A model generated the notes under the pieces. The model saw only the letters and a list, made by a program, of their open reading frames with translations. It did no database searches and was not told the origin of the DNA. Below, in pieces: positions 1 through 7,654 of a stretch of DNA of 32,800 nt (within the stretch, counting starts at the first letter, position 1; every line of letters begins with the position of its first letter). The position numbers were made by a program, and so were the translations under genes. The stretch is from Rhodospirillaceae bacterium. GTDB taxonomy: Bacteria; Pseudomonadota; Alphaproteobacteria; MPNO01; UBA2964. The stretch covers positions 1 through 32,800 of the forward strand of contig JABJKO010000080.1 in assembly GCA_018660305.1 (NCBI GenBank), read 5' to 3'.

Positions 1-25
1 AACCGGCTGATAAAGAGTAAGAAAT

Positions 26-394
26 ATGGCCTGTATATTGCTCGCAGAAGATGATGAGTCCCTCCGGCAATTCCTTGCCAAGGCGTTAACGCGCGCCGGG
101 CACGAGGTTGTCCATTGCGGGGACGGCAAGGAAGCGCTGACGTGGGTCGAGGATCGGGGTGCCGATTTCGATTTGCTGCTGGCTGACATCGTCATGCCGG
201 GTCTCGATGGCATCGAGCTTGCCCGGCGGGCGGCCGAGACCATTCCGGCGCTGAAAGTCCTGTTCATTACCGGTTTTGCCGCTGTTGCCCTGCATGCGCG
301 ACAGGCCGGTCCCGCCGCCGATACCAAGGTCCTGTCCAAGCCCTTTCACCTTCGCGACCTGGTGGGTGAAGTCGACAAAATCCTCGCCGCATAA
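26..394 (+). CDS. cpdR: CpdR-like single-domain response regulator
   Basis: This 122-residue protein is a stand-alone receiver domain with no output domain. The acidic pocket is E8-D9-D10, the probable phospho-acceptor is D54 in LLADIVMPG, the switch Thr is T82 in FITG, and the conserved Lys is K105 in SKPF. Length, the SKPFHLRDLV ending and the tRNA-Val just downstream fit CpdR of alphaproteobacteria. In Caulobacter, CpdR is dephosphorylated or phosphorylated through the CckA-ChpT relay and, when unphosphorylated, directs ClpXP to the pole for degradation of CtrA and other substrates. The role here is inferred from the family. The gene starts close to the window edge, so its promoter is not visible. 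Another CheY-like single-domain regulator is the alternative. Confidence 0.85.
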   Translation: MACILLAEDDESLRQFLAKALTRAGHEVVHCGDGKEALTWVEDRGADFDLLLADIVMPGLDGIELARRAAETIPALKVLFITGFAAVALHARQAGPAADTKVLSKPFHLRDLVGEVDKILAA

Positions 395-478
395 AAGAAT
401 TTCCGCACGACCCCTCGGCCAGCTTGCCAAGAATGCCGCATATGGTGTAAATGGCGGCTGTTCCGACATGTCGGGCAC

Positions 479-553
479 GGGCGCGTAGCTCAGCGGGAGA
501 GCACTACGGTGACATCGTAGGGGTCGTAGGTTCAAACCCTACCGCGCCCACCA
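479..553 (+). tRNA. tRNA-Val (anticodon GAC)
   Basis: A full cloverleaf is readable. The acceptor stem is gggcgcg (479-485) paired with cgcgccc (543-549), discriminator A at 550 and an encoded CCA at 551-553. The D arm begins gctc and contains agcgggaga. The anticodon stem ctacg/cgtag encloses the loop gtgacat, giving anticodon GAC (Val, codon GUC). The T arm contains ggttcaaaccc. It lies 84 bases after the cpdR-like gene, the arrangement expected in alphaproteobacteria. Position 32 is a G, which is unusual but does not break the fold. Confidence 0.95.
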
Positions 554-744
554 TTCTTTCTCTTTGTGTTCAAACGAATTTATTTCCCCGGAAAATACCC
601 GGCGGTCTGGTCGCGGCCTGTTTACATTACCCGATCGATTACGCGCGATTTAGGCTGGTTGCTGACCGCTGTACGGTCTTTTACGAGCGTAGGTTTTTCA
701 TCCGTTACGTCCCATAATAGCGTCTGAGCAGGGAGGTTTCGGTT

Positions 745-2847
745 TTGGCCCATCCTTATTTTTCGACTCCTCTGGTTTCCCTCGACCCAGTCGTTCTTGA
801 TACGGAAACTACGGGGCTCGACGTGACGCGGGCACGCATTGTACAGATCGGCGCACTTCGTATTCGGTCCGGCCGGATCGATGAAGATAAATTTTTGGAC
901 ATTCTCCTCTATCCCGAAGAACCCATCCCGGCGGCGACAACGGCTATTCACGGCATAAACGATCACATGGTTGCCGATGCGGACCGGTTCGGTGAAATTA
1001 TCGGACCGTTCGCCGAATTCGTGGGTGATTCCGCCATGGTGGGTCACAATATCGGCTTCGACATTGCCATGTTGGACCGCGAATTTTTCCTGTGTGGAAA
1101 AGAATGGGCCGCTCCCGCATTCCTCGACACCATGGCGCTGGCCCGGATTGTAAACCCGGTGCTGCCTAATTTCTCGCTTGAGGTCGTTGCCCATTGGCTG
1201 GGTGTCAGCGTTAAAAACCGGCATTCGGCGCTCGGCGATGCGACGACGACGGCGCGTATATTCCTGGCGCTGCTGCCGCTGTTGCGAAAAGCCGGGATCC
1301 GCACGATCGCCGATGCGCGGCGCGCGAGCGCCGACTTGCCTCAGCACCCCTCCGCACAGTCTGCCTACGCCACCAAACTCGATTCCATGGGGAGGCAGGA
1401 TGATATGGATAGGGGGGCCACTATCCGGCGTATCGATAGTTTTCCCTTTCAGTATCGTGTGGCGGACGTGATGTCGTCGCCGGCCTTGATTGTCGAGGCG
1501 GACATGAGTCCGGCGCGGCTTGCAACAATACTGGCGGAACAGAACAAGAGCGCGGCGTTCGTCACCTTGTCCGAGGCCGAGGGCTCGTTCGGGATTGTCA
1601 CCGAGCGGGATCTGATGCGGCTTCTCTCCAGGGAAGGTGTCAGGAACGTCGGTGAGATGGCAAACGCGCCTCTGCTGACGGTGGACCAAGACGCCTTTAT
1701 TTATCAGGCGTTGGGCCGAATGCACCGGGCATCCATTCGGCATCTGGGAGTGACGGATGCTTCCGGCGCCCTGGTCGGCGCCTTGTCCAGCGGCGACTTG
1801 CTGCGGCAACGCGCCGACGACGCCATCGAGATGAGCGGCAATTGGGACGGGGCCTCGGGCGCCGAGGCTTTGGCGGAGAATTGGGGCCGCCTGCCGCTCA
1901 TCGCGCGAAGTCTGCTGGAGGAGGGCGTCCAAATTTCCCAAATCACCGCCGTACTGGGCGAGCAGCTTGCGGCGGTGACTAGGCGCGCCGCCGAATTGGC
2001 CGAAGCGCAGATGATCCAGAATGGAAAAGGCCCGCCGCCGGTGCCTTATGCGGTTCTGTTGCTCGGGTCGGGCAGCCGGGGAGAAACGCTCCTGGCACCC
2101 GACCAGGATAACGCCATCGTCTATGCCGATGGTTGCGCGGATGCCGACAATTGGTTCGCGAATTACGGAGAGATCCTGTCCGACCTATTGGACCAGGCCG
2201 GTGTGCCCTATTGCAAAGGCGGGGTGATGGCGAGCAACCTGGAATGGCGGCAAAGCCTCGCGGGCTGGAAGACGACCATTCAGCATTGGCTGAAGCGGGC
2301 GGTCTGGAAGGAACTCCTTAACGTCGATATTTTTTATGACTTCCAACCCGTCCATGGCGATGGTGCGCTGGCCCGTGAATTGCGCGATTACGCCTATGAC
2401 CTTGCCGGAAAATCCCCGACATTTATCCGTCAGCTATCGGCAATGGCGACGTCATTCGAGGCGCCATTGGGTTATTTCGGCAATTTCAAAACGGTGAACG
2501 GCCGTGTCGACCTGAAGGCAGGAGGCACATTACCCATCGTCAGCGGTGCCCGTGTGCTGGCGCTGCGCCATGGAATTTCCGAGGGCAACACCCGGCGGAG
2601 AATTGCCTGCGTCAAAGAGCTCGACGTTGTAAACGGGGACGATCTGGACGATATCCTGAGCGCTCATGAAATCCTGGTGCGCCACATTCTCGAACAGCAG
2701 CTGGAGGATATGGCGGTGGGCATTGCCCCTTCCAGCAGGGTCGATATCAAACGCCTGTCAAAACGCACGCGGGGAAAATTAAAGCAGGCGTTGGAGACAG
2801 TCGCTGTCATACATATGGCTATCGGCGAACCTCTTGGCATGGGATAA
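745..2847 (+). CDS. DEDDh exonuclease - CBS pair - DUF294 nucleotidyltransferase fusion protein
   Basis: The 700-residue protein has three modules. Residues 15-180 form a DnaQ-type 3'-5' exonuclease with D19/E21 (DTETTG), D106 (GFDIAML) and H160/D165 (NRHSALGD), the complete DEDDh set. Residues about 235-355 hold two CBS domains (DVMSSPALIV; ANAPLLTVDQDA), which in other proteins bind adenine nucleotides. From about 375 to the end come DUF294 and DUF294_C, with the GlnD-like nucleotidyltransferase signature GSGSRGE (441-447) and DQDNA (453-457). The start is TTG at 745, chosen because a strong gggagg ribosome site sits 8 bases upstream. A signalling role (nucleotide sensing coupled to nucleotide transfer and nucleic-acid trimming) is inference; no substrate is visible. 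It ends convergently with the next gene. Confidence 0.88.
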   Translation: MAHPYFSTPLVSLDPVVLDTETTGLDVTRARIVQIGALRIRSGRIDEDKFLDILLYPEEPIPAATTAIHGINDHMVADADRFGEIIGPFAEFVGDSAMVGHNIGFDIAMLDREFFLCGKEWAAPAFLDTMALARIVNPVLPNFSLEVVAHWLGVSVKNRHSALGDATTTARIFLALLPLLRKAGIRTIADARRASADLPQHPSAQSAYATKLDSMGRQDDMDRGATIRRIDSFPFQYRVADVMSSPALIVEADMSPARLATILAEQNKSAAFVTLSEAEGSFGIVTERDLMRLLSREGVRNVGEMANAPLLTVDQDAFIYQALGRMHRASIRHLGVTDASGALVGALSSGDLLRQRADDAIEMSGNWDGASGAEALAENWGRLPLIARSLLEEGVQISQITAVLGEQLAAVTRRAAELAEAQMIQNGKGPPPVPYAVLLLGSGSRGETLLAPDQDNAIVYADGCADADNWFANYGEILSDLLDQAGVPYCKGGVMASNLEWRQSLAGWKTTIQHWLKRAVWKELLNVDIFYDFQPVHGDGALARELRDYAYDLAGKSPTFIRQLSAMATSFEAPLGYFGNFKTVNGRVDLKAGGTLPIVSGARVLALRHGISEGNTRRRIACVKELDVVNGDDLDDILSAHEILVRHILEQQLEDMAVGIAPSSRVDIKRLSKRTRGKLKQALETVAVIHMAIGEPLGMG

Positions 2848-2882
2848 GCCCGCCCGGCGACCGCCCCGTCACTCATTAAAGA

Positions 2883-3224
2883 TCACTCATCGAAGACCTC
2901 TTCGAACTTTGTACACACGCGCTCATAGCCAGGTCTCATGGGTTGGCGTGTCCATTCGCGGCATATGAACTTTCGTGCCTTCGGTTCGAGCGGTAATGCG
3001 TAATCGAACGATTCATAACCGCCATGAGCCTCAAAGAAATTGTCCATCCTGTTGGCTTCAGCAATGGTAAGACCGGACCAGGTCAAGGTGAATTCCCCGC
3101 AGGGTCCATCGGTTTCGCGGTCTGCGGTTGTGTCGCCGAACAGCGCCCGCAAAAGCCGGATGCGGGTGATTTTTTCTACTTCATAGCTGGGATCTTTGGG
3201 GGGATTAAATTTTGCCATCAACAT
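2883..3224 (-). CDS. Orphan phage minor tail protein, lambda gpM-like
   Basis: A frame of up to 136 codons is open from 3293, but the start MLMAKFNPP at 3224 is preferred because it has a ggaag ribosome site a few bases upstream (alternative Met at 3218). The product of about 113 residues resembles lambda gpM (Phage_min_tail family): an RxxFGD segment near the N terminus, then FFEAHGGYESFDYALP, then FICREW and an acidic FEEVFDE tail. gpM-like proteins sit at the tip end of siphophage tails. No other tail, capsid, integrase or lysis gene is visible in the window, so this is either a prophage remnant or a domesticated tail gene. The assignment comes from remembered family pattern, not a search. 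Confidence 0.6.
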   Translation of the reverse strand: MLMAKFNPPKDPSYEVEKITRIRLLRALFGDTTADRETDGPCGEFTLTWSGLTIAEANRMDNFFEAHGGYESFDYALPLEPKARKFICREWTRQPMRPGYERVCTKFEEVFDE

Positions 3225-3293
3225 CTCACTTCCGGGTTGGCGAAGTTTGTCCGCGTTTCCGCCTGCACGAATGCGCCGTCCCTCCCCTGGCAC

Positions 3294-3333
3294 AAAAAAA
3301 CCAGCTCCCGCACATCGGCGCGGCTGCTGGTTT
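3294..3333 (-). terminator. Intrinsic terminator, minus strand (3' end of a possible small RNA)
   Basis: On the minus strand, aaaccagc (3333-3326) pairs with gctggttt (3305-3298), with an inner CCGC/GCGG pairing, and is followed by an uninterrupted T run (3300-3294). This is a clear Rho-independent terminator. It reads toward the gpM-like gene but lies upstream of it, so it would end a transcript from about 3340 or beyond rather than that gene. Just before it on the same strand is a small hairpin, cgcc-cctcca-ggcg (3347-3334), with CCUCC in the loop. Confidence 0.7.
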
Positions 3334-3670
3334 CGCCTGGAGGGGCGTTAGGGATGCAGGGAGTCGGCGGTCAGTGTGAAGGAAAGGGGTGCCGACACGA
3401 TGGCGTGGCGCTGCCGCGACGCCTTCGTGCCGGCGCAAAAAAAATGCGCCCCGGGGGAAGCCCGGGCGCGCATATTTCAGGAATAGGATTTATTACCTAT
3501 AACCGGTCCCGTTGTAAACCGAAATTTGCCGTGCGCCGATTCCGTCGACGGCAAAAACCGGTCCGGACGTCCTTGCCCTGGCCGCTGTGGTCCTTGACAG
3601 GCGGGCGATTCTCCCGATTCTGCCGGAGAAGAATATTTATGCCATCGCCACACATAGAACGGGCTGACGG
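3334..3670. other. Gene-poor stretch between tail-like gene and hydrolase operon
   Basis: Apart from the two minus-strand terminators, I see no protein-coding gene here; the short open frames have no good ribosome site and no recognisable product. A ttgaca at 3594-3599 on the plus strand could be the -35 of a promoter for the hydrolase operon at 3671, with gattct (3616-3621) as a poor -10. On the minus strand, tttaca and taataa 17 bases apart (around 3520-3492) could start a small RNA. Neither promoter is convincing on its own. Confidence 0.35.
3437..3469 (-). terminator. Second minus-strand intrinsic terminator
   Basis: Read on the minus strand, gcgcccggg (3469-3461) pairs with cccggggcgc (3455-3446, one bulged base) and is followed by a nine-base stretch containing eight T (3445-3437). 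No protein-coding gene is visible on the minus strand upstream of it up to the hydrolase start at 3671, so it probably ends a short non-coding transcript or blocks antisense transcription. Confidence 0.65.
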
Positions 3671-4480
3671 ATGGAAGCGAAGTTTACCGATATCGAAGGA
3701 TATGGTGTCCGCTATTGGGAAGGGGGCAGCGGTTTCCCGCTCCTGATGGTGCATGGCGTCGGGCCGGGGACTTCAGTTGTCGGCAATTTCGGACCGGCGA
3801 TGGAGGCGTTGGCGGAGCGCTACCACGTTTTCGGCATCGATTTGATCGGGTTTGGCGATTCCGAGCGTAAGAAGGACGCGCCGTTCTTCGATATGGATCT
3901 TTGGCTGCGTCAGGGGCTTGCCTTGATCGACCAACTCACGGGAGGCCAGCCCTGTGGGATCGCCGGGCATTCTCTCGGCGGCGCGCTGGCCCTGAAGATC
4001 GCCAGCCGGGCACCCAACGTCAGCCATGTCCTGACAAGCAGCGCCATCGGCACGGCCTATCCGCTCAACCAGTATCTCAACGGTTTTTGGGATTTGCCGG
4101 CGGATAAGGATGTTCTTCGGGACGTGATGGGCAATATGGTCTTTGACCAGGCTATGCTGTCCGACGACATGATCAATGGTCGTTGGGATCTCCTGACCCA
4201 GGAGGGGTATGGCGATTATTTTATCCAGATGTTCGCCGGAAACCGCCAGGATTTCATCGATGCGGCGATCCTCACCGACGAGGAAGCCGGCATGATTTCC
4301 GCTATTGTGACCATGATTCATGGCCGTAATGACAAGCCCTGCCCGGCCGAACAGACGACGCTTGTGCTCGCAGACCGACTCCCCGGTGCCGATGTCATCC
4401 TGTTGGGCGAATGCGGACACAATTTGCCCCGTGAACAGACCGAAAAATATCTCGCAGCCGCTTACGCTTTGTTCGGTTAG
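3671..4480 (+). CDS. Alpha/beta hydrolase
   Basis: The 269-residue protein has a complete alpha/beta-hydrolase triad. An oxyanion-loop motif HGVGPG is at 28-33, the nucleophile elbow AGHSLGG puts the Ser at 101, the acid is D221 in HGRNDKP, and H250 in GECGHNLP is the catalytic His. Its length suits C-C bond hydrolases of meta-cleavage pathways as well as esterases and haloperoxidase-like enzymes. It is the first gene of a plus-strand group with a cupin and a diiron-oxidase-like protein (gaps about 100 bases, then an overlap), which suggests it acts on the same small molecule. The start has only a weak ribosome site. The substrate is unknown. Confidence 0.85.
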   Translation: MEAKFTDIEGYGVRYWEGGSGFPLLMVHGVGPGTSVVGNFGPAMEALAERYHVFGIDLIGFGDSERKKDAPFFDMDLWLRQGLALIDQLTGGQPCGIAGHSLGGALALKIASRAPNVSHVLTSSAIGTAYPLNQYLNGFWDLPADKDVLRDVMGNMVFDQAMLSDDMINGRWDLLTQEGYGDYFIQMFAGNRQDFIDAAILTDEEAGMISAIVTMIHGRNDKPCPAEQTTLVLADRLPGADVILLGECGHNLPREQTEKYLAAAYALFG

Positions 4481-4582
4481 GGGCAAACGAAGACTGCGCT
4501 TCCTTGATTGGGGTCAGTTTCTCCGATAGCGTCAATGCAAGAGCCAAAGAGCTCGGATAGTCAATCAGATCAGGAGGCTGCC

Positions 4583-4975
4583 ATGGTTGCGCATACGCCC
4601 AATCTCGAAGACGAAATGAGTCTGCCGCTCCTTGGATCGCGCTATGTGGATGTGGAGGCGCTGCCATGGGAGGAAGGACGCTGGGAAGGCATTCGCTCCA
4701 AGACGCTGGTGGAGGATCCTGAACGGGGTATCAAGACCGCCCTGATCGAATGGTCGCCGGGCGCCTCATTGCCATTCCATGAGCATGTGGATATCGAACA
4801 GACTTATGTGCTGTCGGGCAGCCTGTGCGACGAAGAGGGCGAGTGCAAAGCCGGCGAATTCGTCTGGCGCCCTATCGGCAACCGGCATCGTGCATGGTCC
4901 CCCAACGGGTGCCTGCTGCTGGCGGTTTTCCTCAAACCCAACAAAAATCTGGAAGGACCGCACGCCGATGAGTGA
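4583..4975 (+). CDS. Single-domain cupin, ChrR-like
   Basis: A longer frame opens at 4508, but ATG 4583 has a textbook aggagg site a few bases upstream and gives a 130-residue protein of normal small-cupin size. The cupin core shows the metal-ligand pattern PFHEHVDIEQTYVLSG (two His and a Glu) followed by the second motif His in GNRHRAW. The fold resembles the cupin half of the anti-sigma factor ChrR, here without the Zn-binding N-terminal domain, so it is more likely a metal-dependent enzyme or accessory protein than an anti-sigma factor. Its stop overlaps the start of the next gene by 8 bases, indicating translational coupling. Confidence 0.78.
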   Translation: MVAHTPNLEDEMSLPLLGSRYVDVEALPWEEGRWEGIRSKTLVEDPERGIKTALIEWSPGASLPFHEHVDIEQTYVLSGSLCDEEGECKAGEFVWRPIGNRHRAWSPNGCLLLAVFLKPNKNLEGPHADE

Positions 4976-5669
4976 ATCTGGAAATTTCCGCAAGGCGCTG
5001 GAAGACGCGGTCTTGTCGCGGCATTGCGCCAACCACCCTATGACCGAAAAATGGGCCGCCGGGGAGCTGAGCCGCAATTGTCTGATGGGCATCGCCGTCG
5101 AACACTGGCACTGGATCAAGAACGCCACCCGATGGAACTTCCCCATGTGCTCCAACGCGCCCAAGGACGTCATCAGGCTGCAGTTGGAGAACCATATGGA
5201 GGAAAACGACGACGAAAAACCGCATCTCTCCATCATCTTGAAATTCGCCCAGATCAACGGTGCCGATATCGATGCGGTCAAGGCAAGCCCCGGCCTGCCC
5301 ACCACCCGGGCCTGGGCCGACTGGCTGGTCTATGTGGGGGAAAAGCAGCCGTGGTATTGCGGAATCGCGGCAAGCCGCGTGGGCACCGAATCCCAGTCGC
5401 CCATGCTGTACGGCAAAATCCTGCCGGCCCTGCGCGACATTTATAAATACGAAGAAGAGGATATCGAGCATTTCTGGCTCCATTCCGAAGTGGATGTGGA
5501 ACATGGCGAGCGCGGCTTCGAGGCGCTGCTTCGCCATTGCACGACGCGGGAAATGCAGGACATGGCCATCAAATATGCCCGTGAGAGTGCTCACATGCGC
5601 TGGTTCTATTTCGACGGGATCTATCTGCATTACGAGCAGGGCTACGATCTCAAACTGCCACCTCTCTGA
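4968..5669 (+). CDS. Haem-oxygenase-like diiron oxidase (HDO/PqqC/TenA fold)
   Basis: The ATG at 4968 lies inside the end of the cupin gene and gives 233 residues, the usual length for PqqC/CADD-like proteins; the frame is open further upstream but only within the cupin gene. Putative iron ligands follow the known HDO pattern: E45 and H48 (VEHWHW, an ExxH as in UndA), E141 (VGTESQ), and H172, D176 and H179 (HSEVDVEH, the Hx3Dx2H spacing of CADD). Members of this superfamily activate O2 on a labile diiron centre to do N-oxygenation, desaturation or oxidative C-C cleavage. All six ligands appear present, so it is probably an active redox enzyme rather than a TenA thiaminase. The substrate is unknown; the hydrolase and cupin upstream are the best clue. 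Confidence 0.8.
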   Translation: MSESGNFRKALEDAVLSRHCANHPMTEKWAAGELSRNCLMGIAVEHWHWIKNATRWNFPMCSNAPKDVIRLQLENHMEENDDEKPHLSIILKFAQINGADIDAVKASPGLPTTRAWADWLVYVGEKQPWYCGIAASRVGTESQSPMLYGKILPALRDIYKYEEEDIEHFWLHSEVDVEHGERGFEALLRHCTTREMQDMAIKYARESAHMRWFYFDGIYLHYEQGYDLKLPPL

Positions 5670-5716
5670 CGCGTTGGCCGGCGCTCCGGCAAGGCGGCGA
5701 CGCAGCAGGCGGGATC

Positions 5717-7027
5717 CTAAAGCAGCCCTGGCAGGAAAGTCACGAGCTGCGGGAAGGCGGCCAGCGCCACCATGCCCAGCAGGAACAATCCGACAAACGG
5801 CCAGGAAGCGCTAAAGACTTCGCCAATGGTCACCCGATCGGCAGCTCCCTGGAAAGCAAAGAGGACATAGCCAAAGGGCGGCGATATGCCGCCGACCGTC
5901 ACGTTCAAGAGCATGATCAGCCAAAACCAGATGGGGTCGAATCCCAAGGTTCCCAGCAGCGGCTGGTATATGGGAATGACCACCAGCATGAGCGCGATCT
6001 GATCGATGAACATGCACAGAATAAACGGGATCAGCATCATCACGAAAAGCATCATCATGGGATGCCAGCCCAGCGCGACGATCAGGTTGGTCAGCTCGGT
6101 GGTGGCGCCGGTAAAGGCGAGCAGCTGGCTGAACATCCGCGAGCTTGCCATGATGAGCAGGATCATACTGGTGATGAAAGCCGAGGTGCCCAGCGAATCC
6201 ATAATCAGGGACCAGTCCAGCCGTCGGTAATAGGCCGCCGTTATCAGTGCCGCCAGCACACCTGTCGCCGCCGCCTCGGACGGCGTCGCGATGCCGAACA
6301 TGATGAAGCCCATGACCGAAAAGATGATCAGGGCGAAGGGAAAACAGCTTATCACCGCCCGGACTTTCTCGGCCGCCGTAACCCGCGGTGCGGCGTCATC
6401 GTTATCGTCCGGCGCCAGTTTTGGATTGAGCCTTACCCGGGTCATTGTGTAGATGAGGAAAAGCGTCGCGAGCACCAGCCCCGGTATGATCCCGCCGATC
6501 AGCAGCCCGGCAATGGATGTATTGGACAGGGTCCCGATGACGATGGCGAGGACGCTGGGCGGAATAATGGGAGCCAGGCTGGCGCCCGCCAGCATATTGC
6601 CGATGGCGAGTTTGGTGTCATAGCCGCGGTTGCGCATGGTGGGGAAAAGCGTGCGGGCCAGCATGGCCGCCACCGCCATCCCCGACCCGGATAAAGCGCC
6701 AAACACCGTGGACAGCGATATGGTCAGAACATATTGGCGGCCCTTCATGCGGCCCACGAGCTTGTCGACCGCATCAAAAAGGATATCGACCGATCCCGAG
6801 CGGAACAGGATCTCCGCCATCAGGACGAACAGCGGGATGGTGGCGAGATCCGTATAGTTGGCCGTATCGAAGATGGAATTGGCCACCATGCCAAAGCCGG
6901 CCTGGCCCAGAAAGACCGCCACTCCGGCAAGGTTGATGGCGAGAAAAGCGACAAACAACGGCGCGCCGGTCATGAAGGCCGCGAGCAAAAGCAGGATGGC
7001 CGTGATCAGAATCGCTTCCCAGCCCAT
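5717..7027 (-). CDS. TRAP transporter large permease (DctM type)
   Basis: The 436-residue protein is strongly hydrophobic, with about a dozen membrane segments and the DctM hallmarks: the N-terminal LLLAAFMTGAPLFVAF, the loop IFDTANYTDLATIPLFVLMA, GALSGSGMAVAA, and PIIPPSVLAIVIGTLSNTSI. It is the ion-coupled channel subunit of a tripartite uptake system. It starts 3 bases after the small permease stop, so the two are translated together. It ends convergently 47 bases from the diiron-oxidase gene. The substrate cannot be read from the sequence; TRAP systems usually carry organic acids or related anions. Confidence 0.95.
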   Translation of the reverse strand: MGWEAILITAILLLLAAFMTGAPLFVAFLAINLAGVAVFLGQAGFGMVANSIFDTANYTDLATIPLFVLMAEILFRSGSVDILFDAVDKLVGRMKGRQYVLTISLSTVFGALSGSGMAVAAMLARTLFPTMRNRGYDTKLAIGNMLAGASLAPIIPPSVLAIVIGTLSNTSIAGLLIGGIIPGLVLATLFLIYTMTRVRLNPKLAPDDNDDAAPRVTAAEKVRAVISCFPFALIIFSVMGFIMFGIATPSEAAATGVLAALITAAYYRRLDWSLIMDSLGTSAFITSMILLIMASSRMFSQLLAFTGATTELTNLIVALGWHPMMMLFVMMLIPFILCMFIDQIALMLVVIPIYQPLLGTLGFDPIWFWLIMLLNVTVGGISPPFGYVLFAFQGAADRVTIGEVFSASWPFVGLFLLGMVALAAFPQLVTFLPGLL

Positions 7028-7030
7028 GAT

Positions 7031-7558
7031 TCAGCTTTCTCCAAAGCCGCCCAGGGCGCCGGCGGTGTCGGGATCAATGGCCCGCCAGTCCAGCAGCCGC
7101 ATGAAATGGAGTGTCGAGCTGGCAAATCCGAACGGAATAAATACCGAGACCAGGTATTTGGGCACCGGCTTGACGGCCATGATATGGACGTCGTTGATCC
7201 ATTGCCTCAGGGTTTCGTCAAACGTAATCCAGGTAGCGAACCCGCACGCCACGAATCCCATCAGGTAGGTAATCCAGACCGCCCAACGCACGGCCGGTTT
7301 TGGTAATATGTCGAAGATGAGCGCCACGGCCACATGACCCTTTTTCCAGGTCACATAAGGCATCATGAGAAAGGTGCCGGCGCACAGCGAGTAGGACACC
7401 GCCTCGCTCGCCCACCATTGCGGCGCATTAAAGAAATAGCGGCCAAACACCTCGATGATGTAAGAGCCGAAAATGATCGCCAGTGCCAGACAGCCGAGAT
7501 AATAGCCGAGCTGTGTCAGGCCATCATGCCATCGCGTAAGTGTGGTGAGGATTTTCAT
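7031..7558 (-). CDS. TRAP transporter small permease (DctQ type)
   Basis: This 175-residue membrane protein has four predicted helices and DctQ features: the EVFGRYFFNAPQWWASE segment after helix 1-2 and MPYVTWKKGHVAVALIFD before the third helix. It forms the membrane complex with the DctM-type subunit directly downstream. It is second in the operon after the binding protein, separated from it by a 96-base gap holding a strong hairpin. Confidence 0.93.
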   Translation of the reverse strand: MKILTTLTRWHDGLTQLGYYLGCLALAIIFGSYIIEVFGRYFFNAPQWWASEAVSYSLCAGTFLMMPYVTWKKGHVAVALIFDILPKPAVRWAVWITYLMGFVACGFATWITFDETLRQWINDVHIMAVKPVPKYLVSVFIPFGFASSTLHFMRLLDWRAIDPDTAGALGGFGES

Positions 7559-7602
7559 GATGCCTTCACTGGTAACCCGACGAACAGCAGCAATTGAAAC
7601 CG

Positions 7603-7629
7603 GCTGTGACGACTCCGCGTCGTCACAGC
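7603..7629 (-). other. Stem-loop between TRAP binding-protein and permease genes
   Basis: The perfect 11-base inverted repeat gctgtgacgac / gtcgtcacagc (7603-7613 and 7619-7629) has a 5-base loop. It has no following T run on the minus strand, so it is better seen as an mRNA-stabilising or attenuating hairpin at the 3' end of the binding-protein cistron than as a full terminator. Such elements let the periplasmic binding protein be made in excess of the permease. Confidence 0.65.
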
Positions 7630-7654
7630 ACAGCTTCAGACAGTTACAATCGGT

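Noticed and set aside
622..1941. 439-codon open frame on the minus strand
   Set aside because: It lies entirely opposite the exonuclease-CBS-nucleotidyltransferase gene, whose domains and motifs are clear. The antisense product is rich in Arg, His, Gln and Gly with no recognisable motif, as expected for a shadow frame in high-GC DNA.
3594..3622. ttgaca as the -35 box of a promoter for the 3671 operon
   Set aside because: No acceptable -10 box lies 16-18 bases downstream; kept only as a remark in the region entry.
4583..4975. ChrR-type anti-sigma factor
   Set aside because: The Zn-binding anti-sigma N-terminal domain is missing and no ECF sigma factor gene is adjacent.
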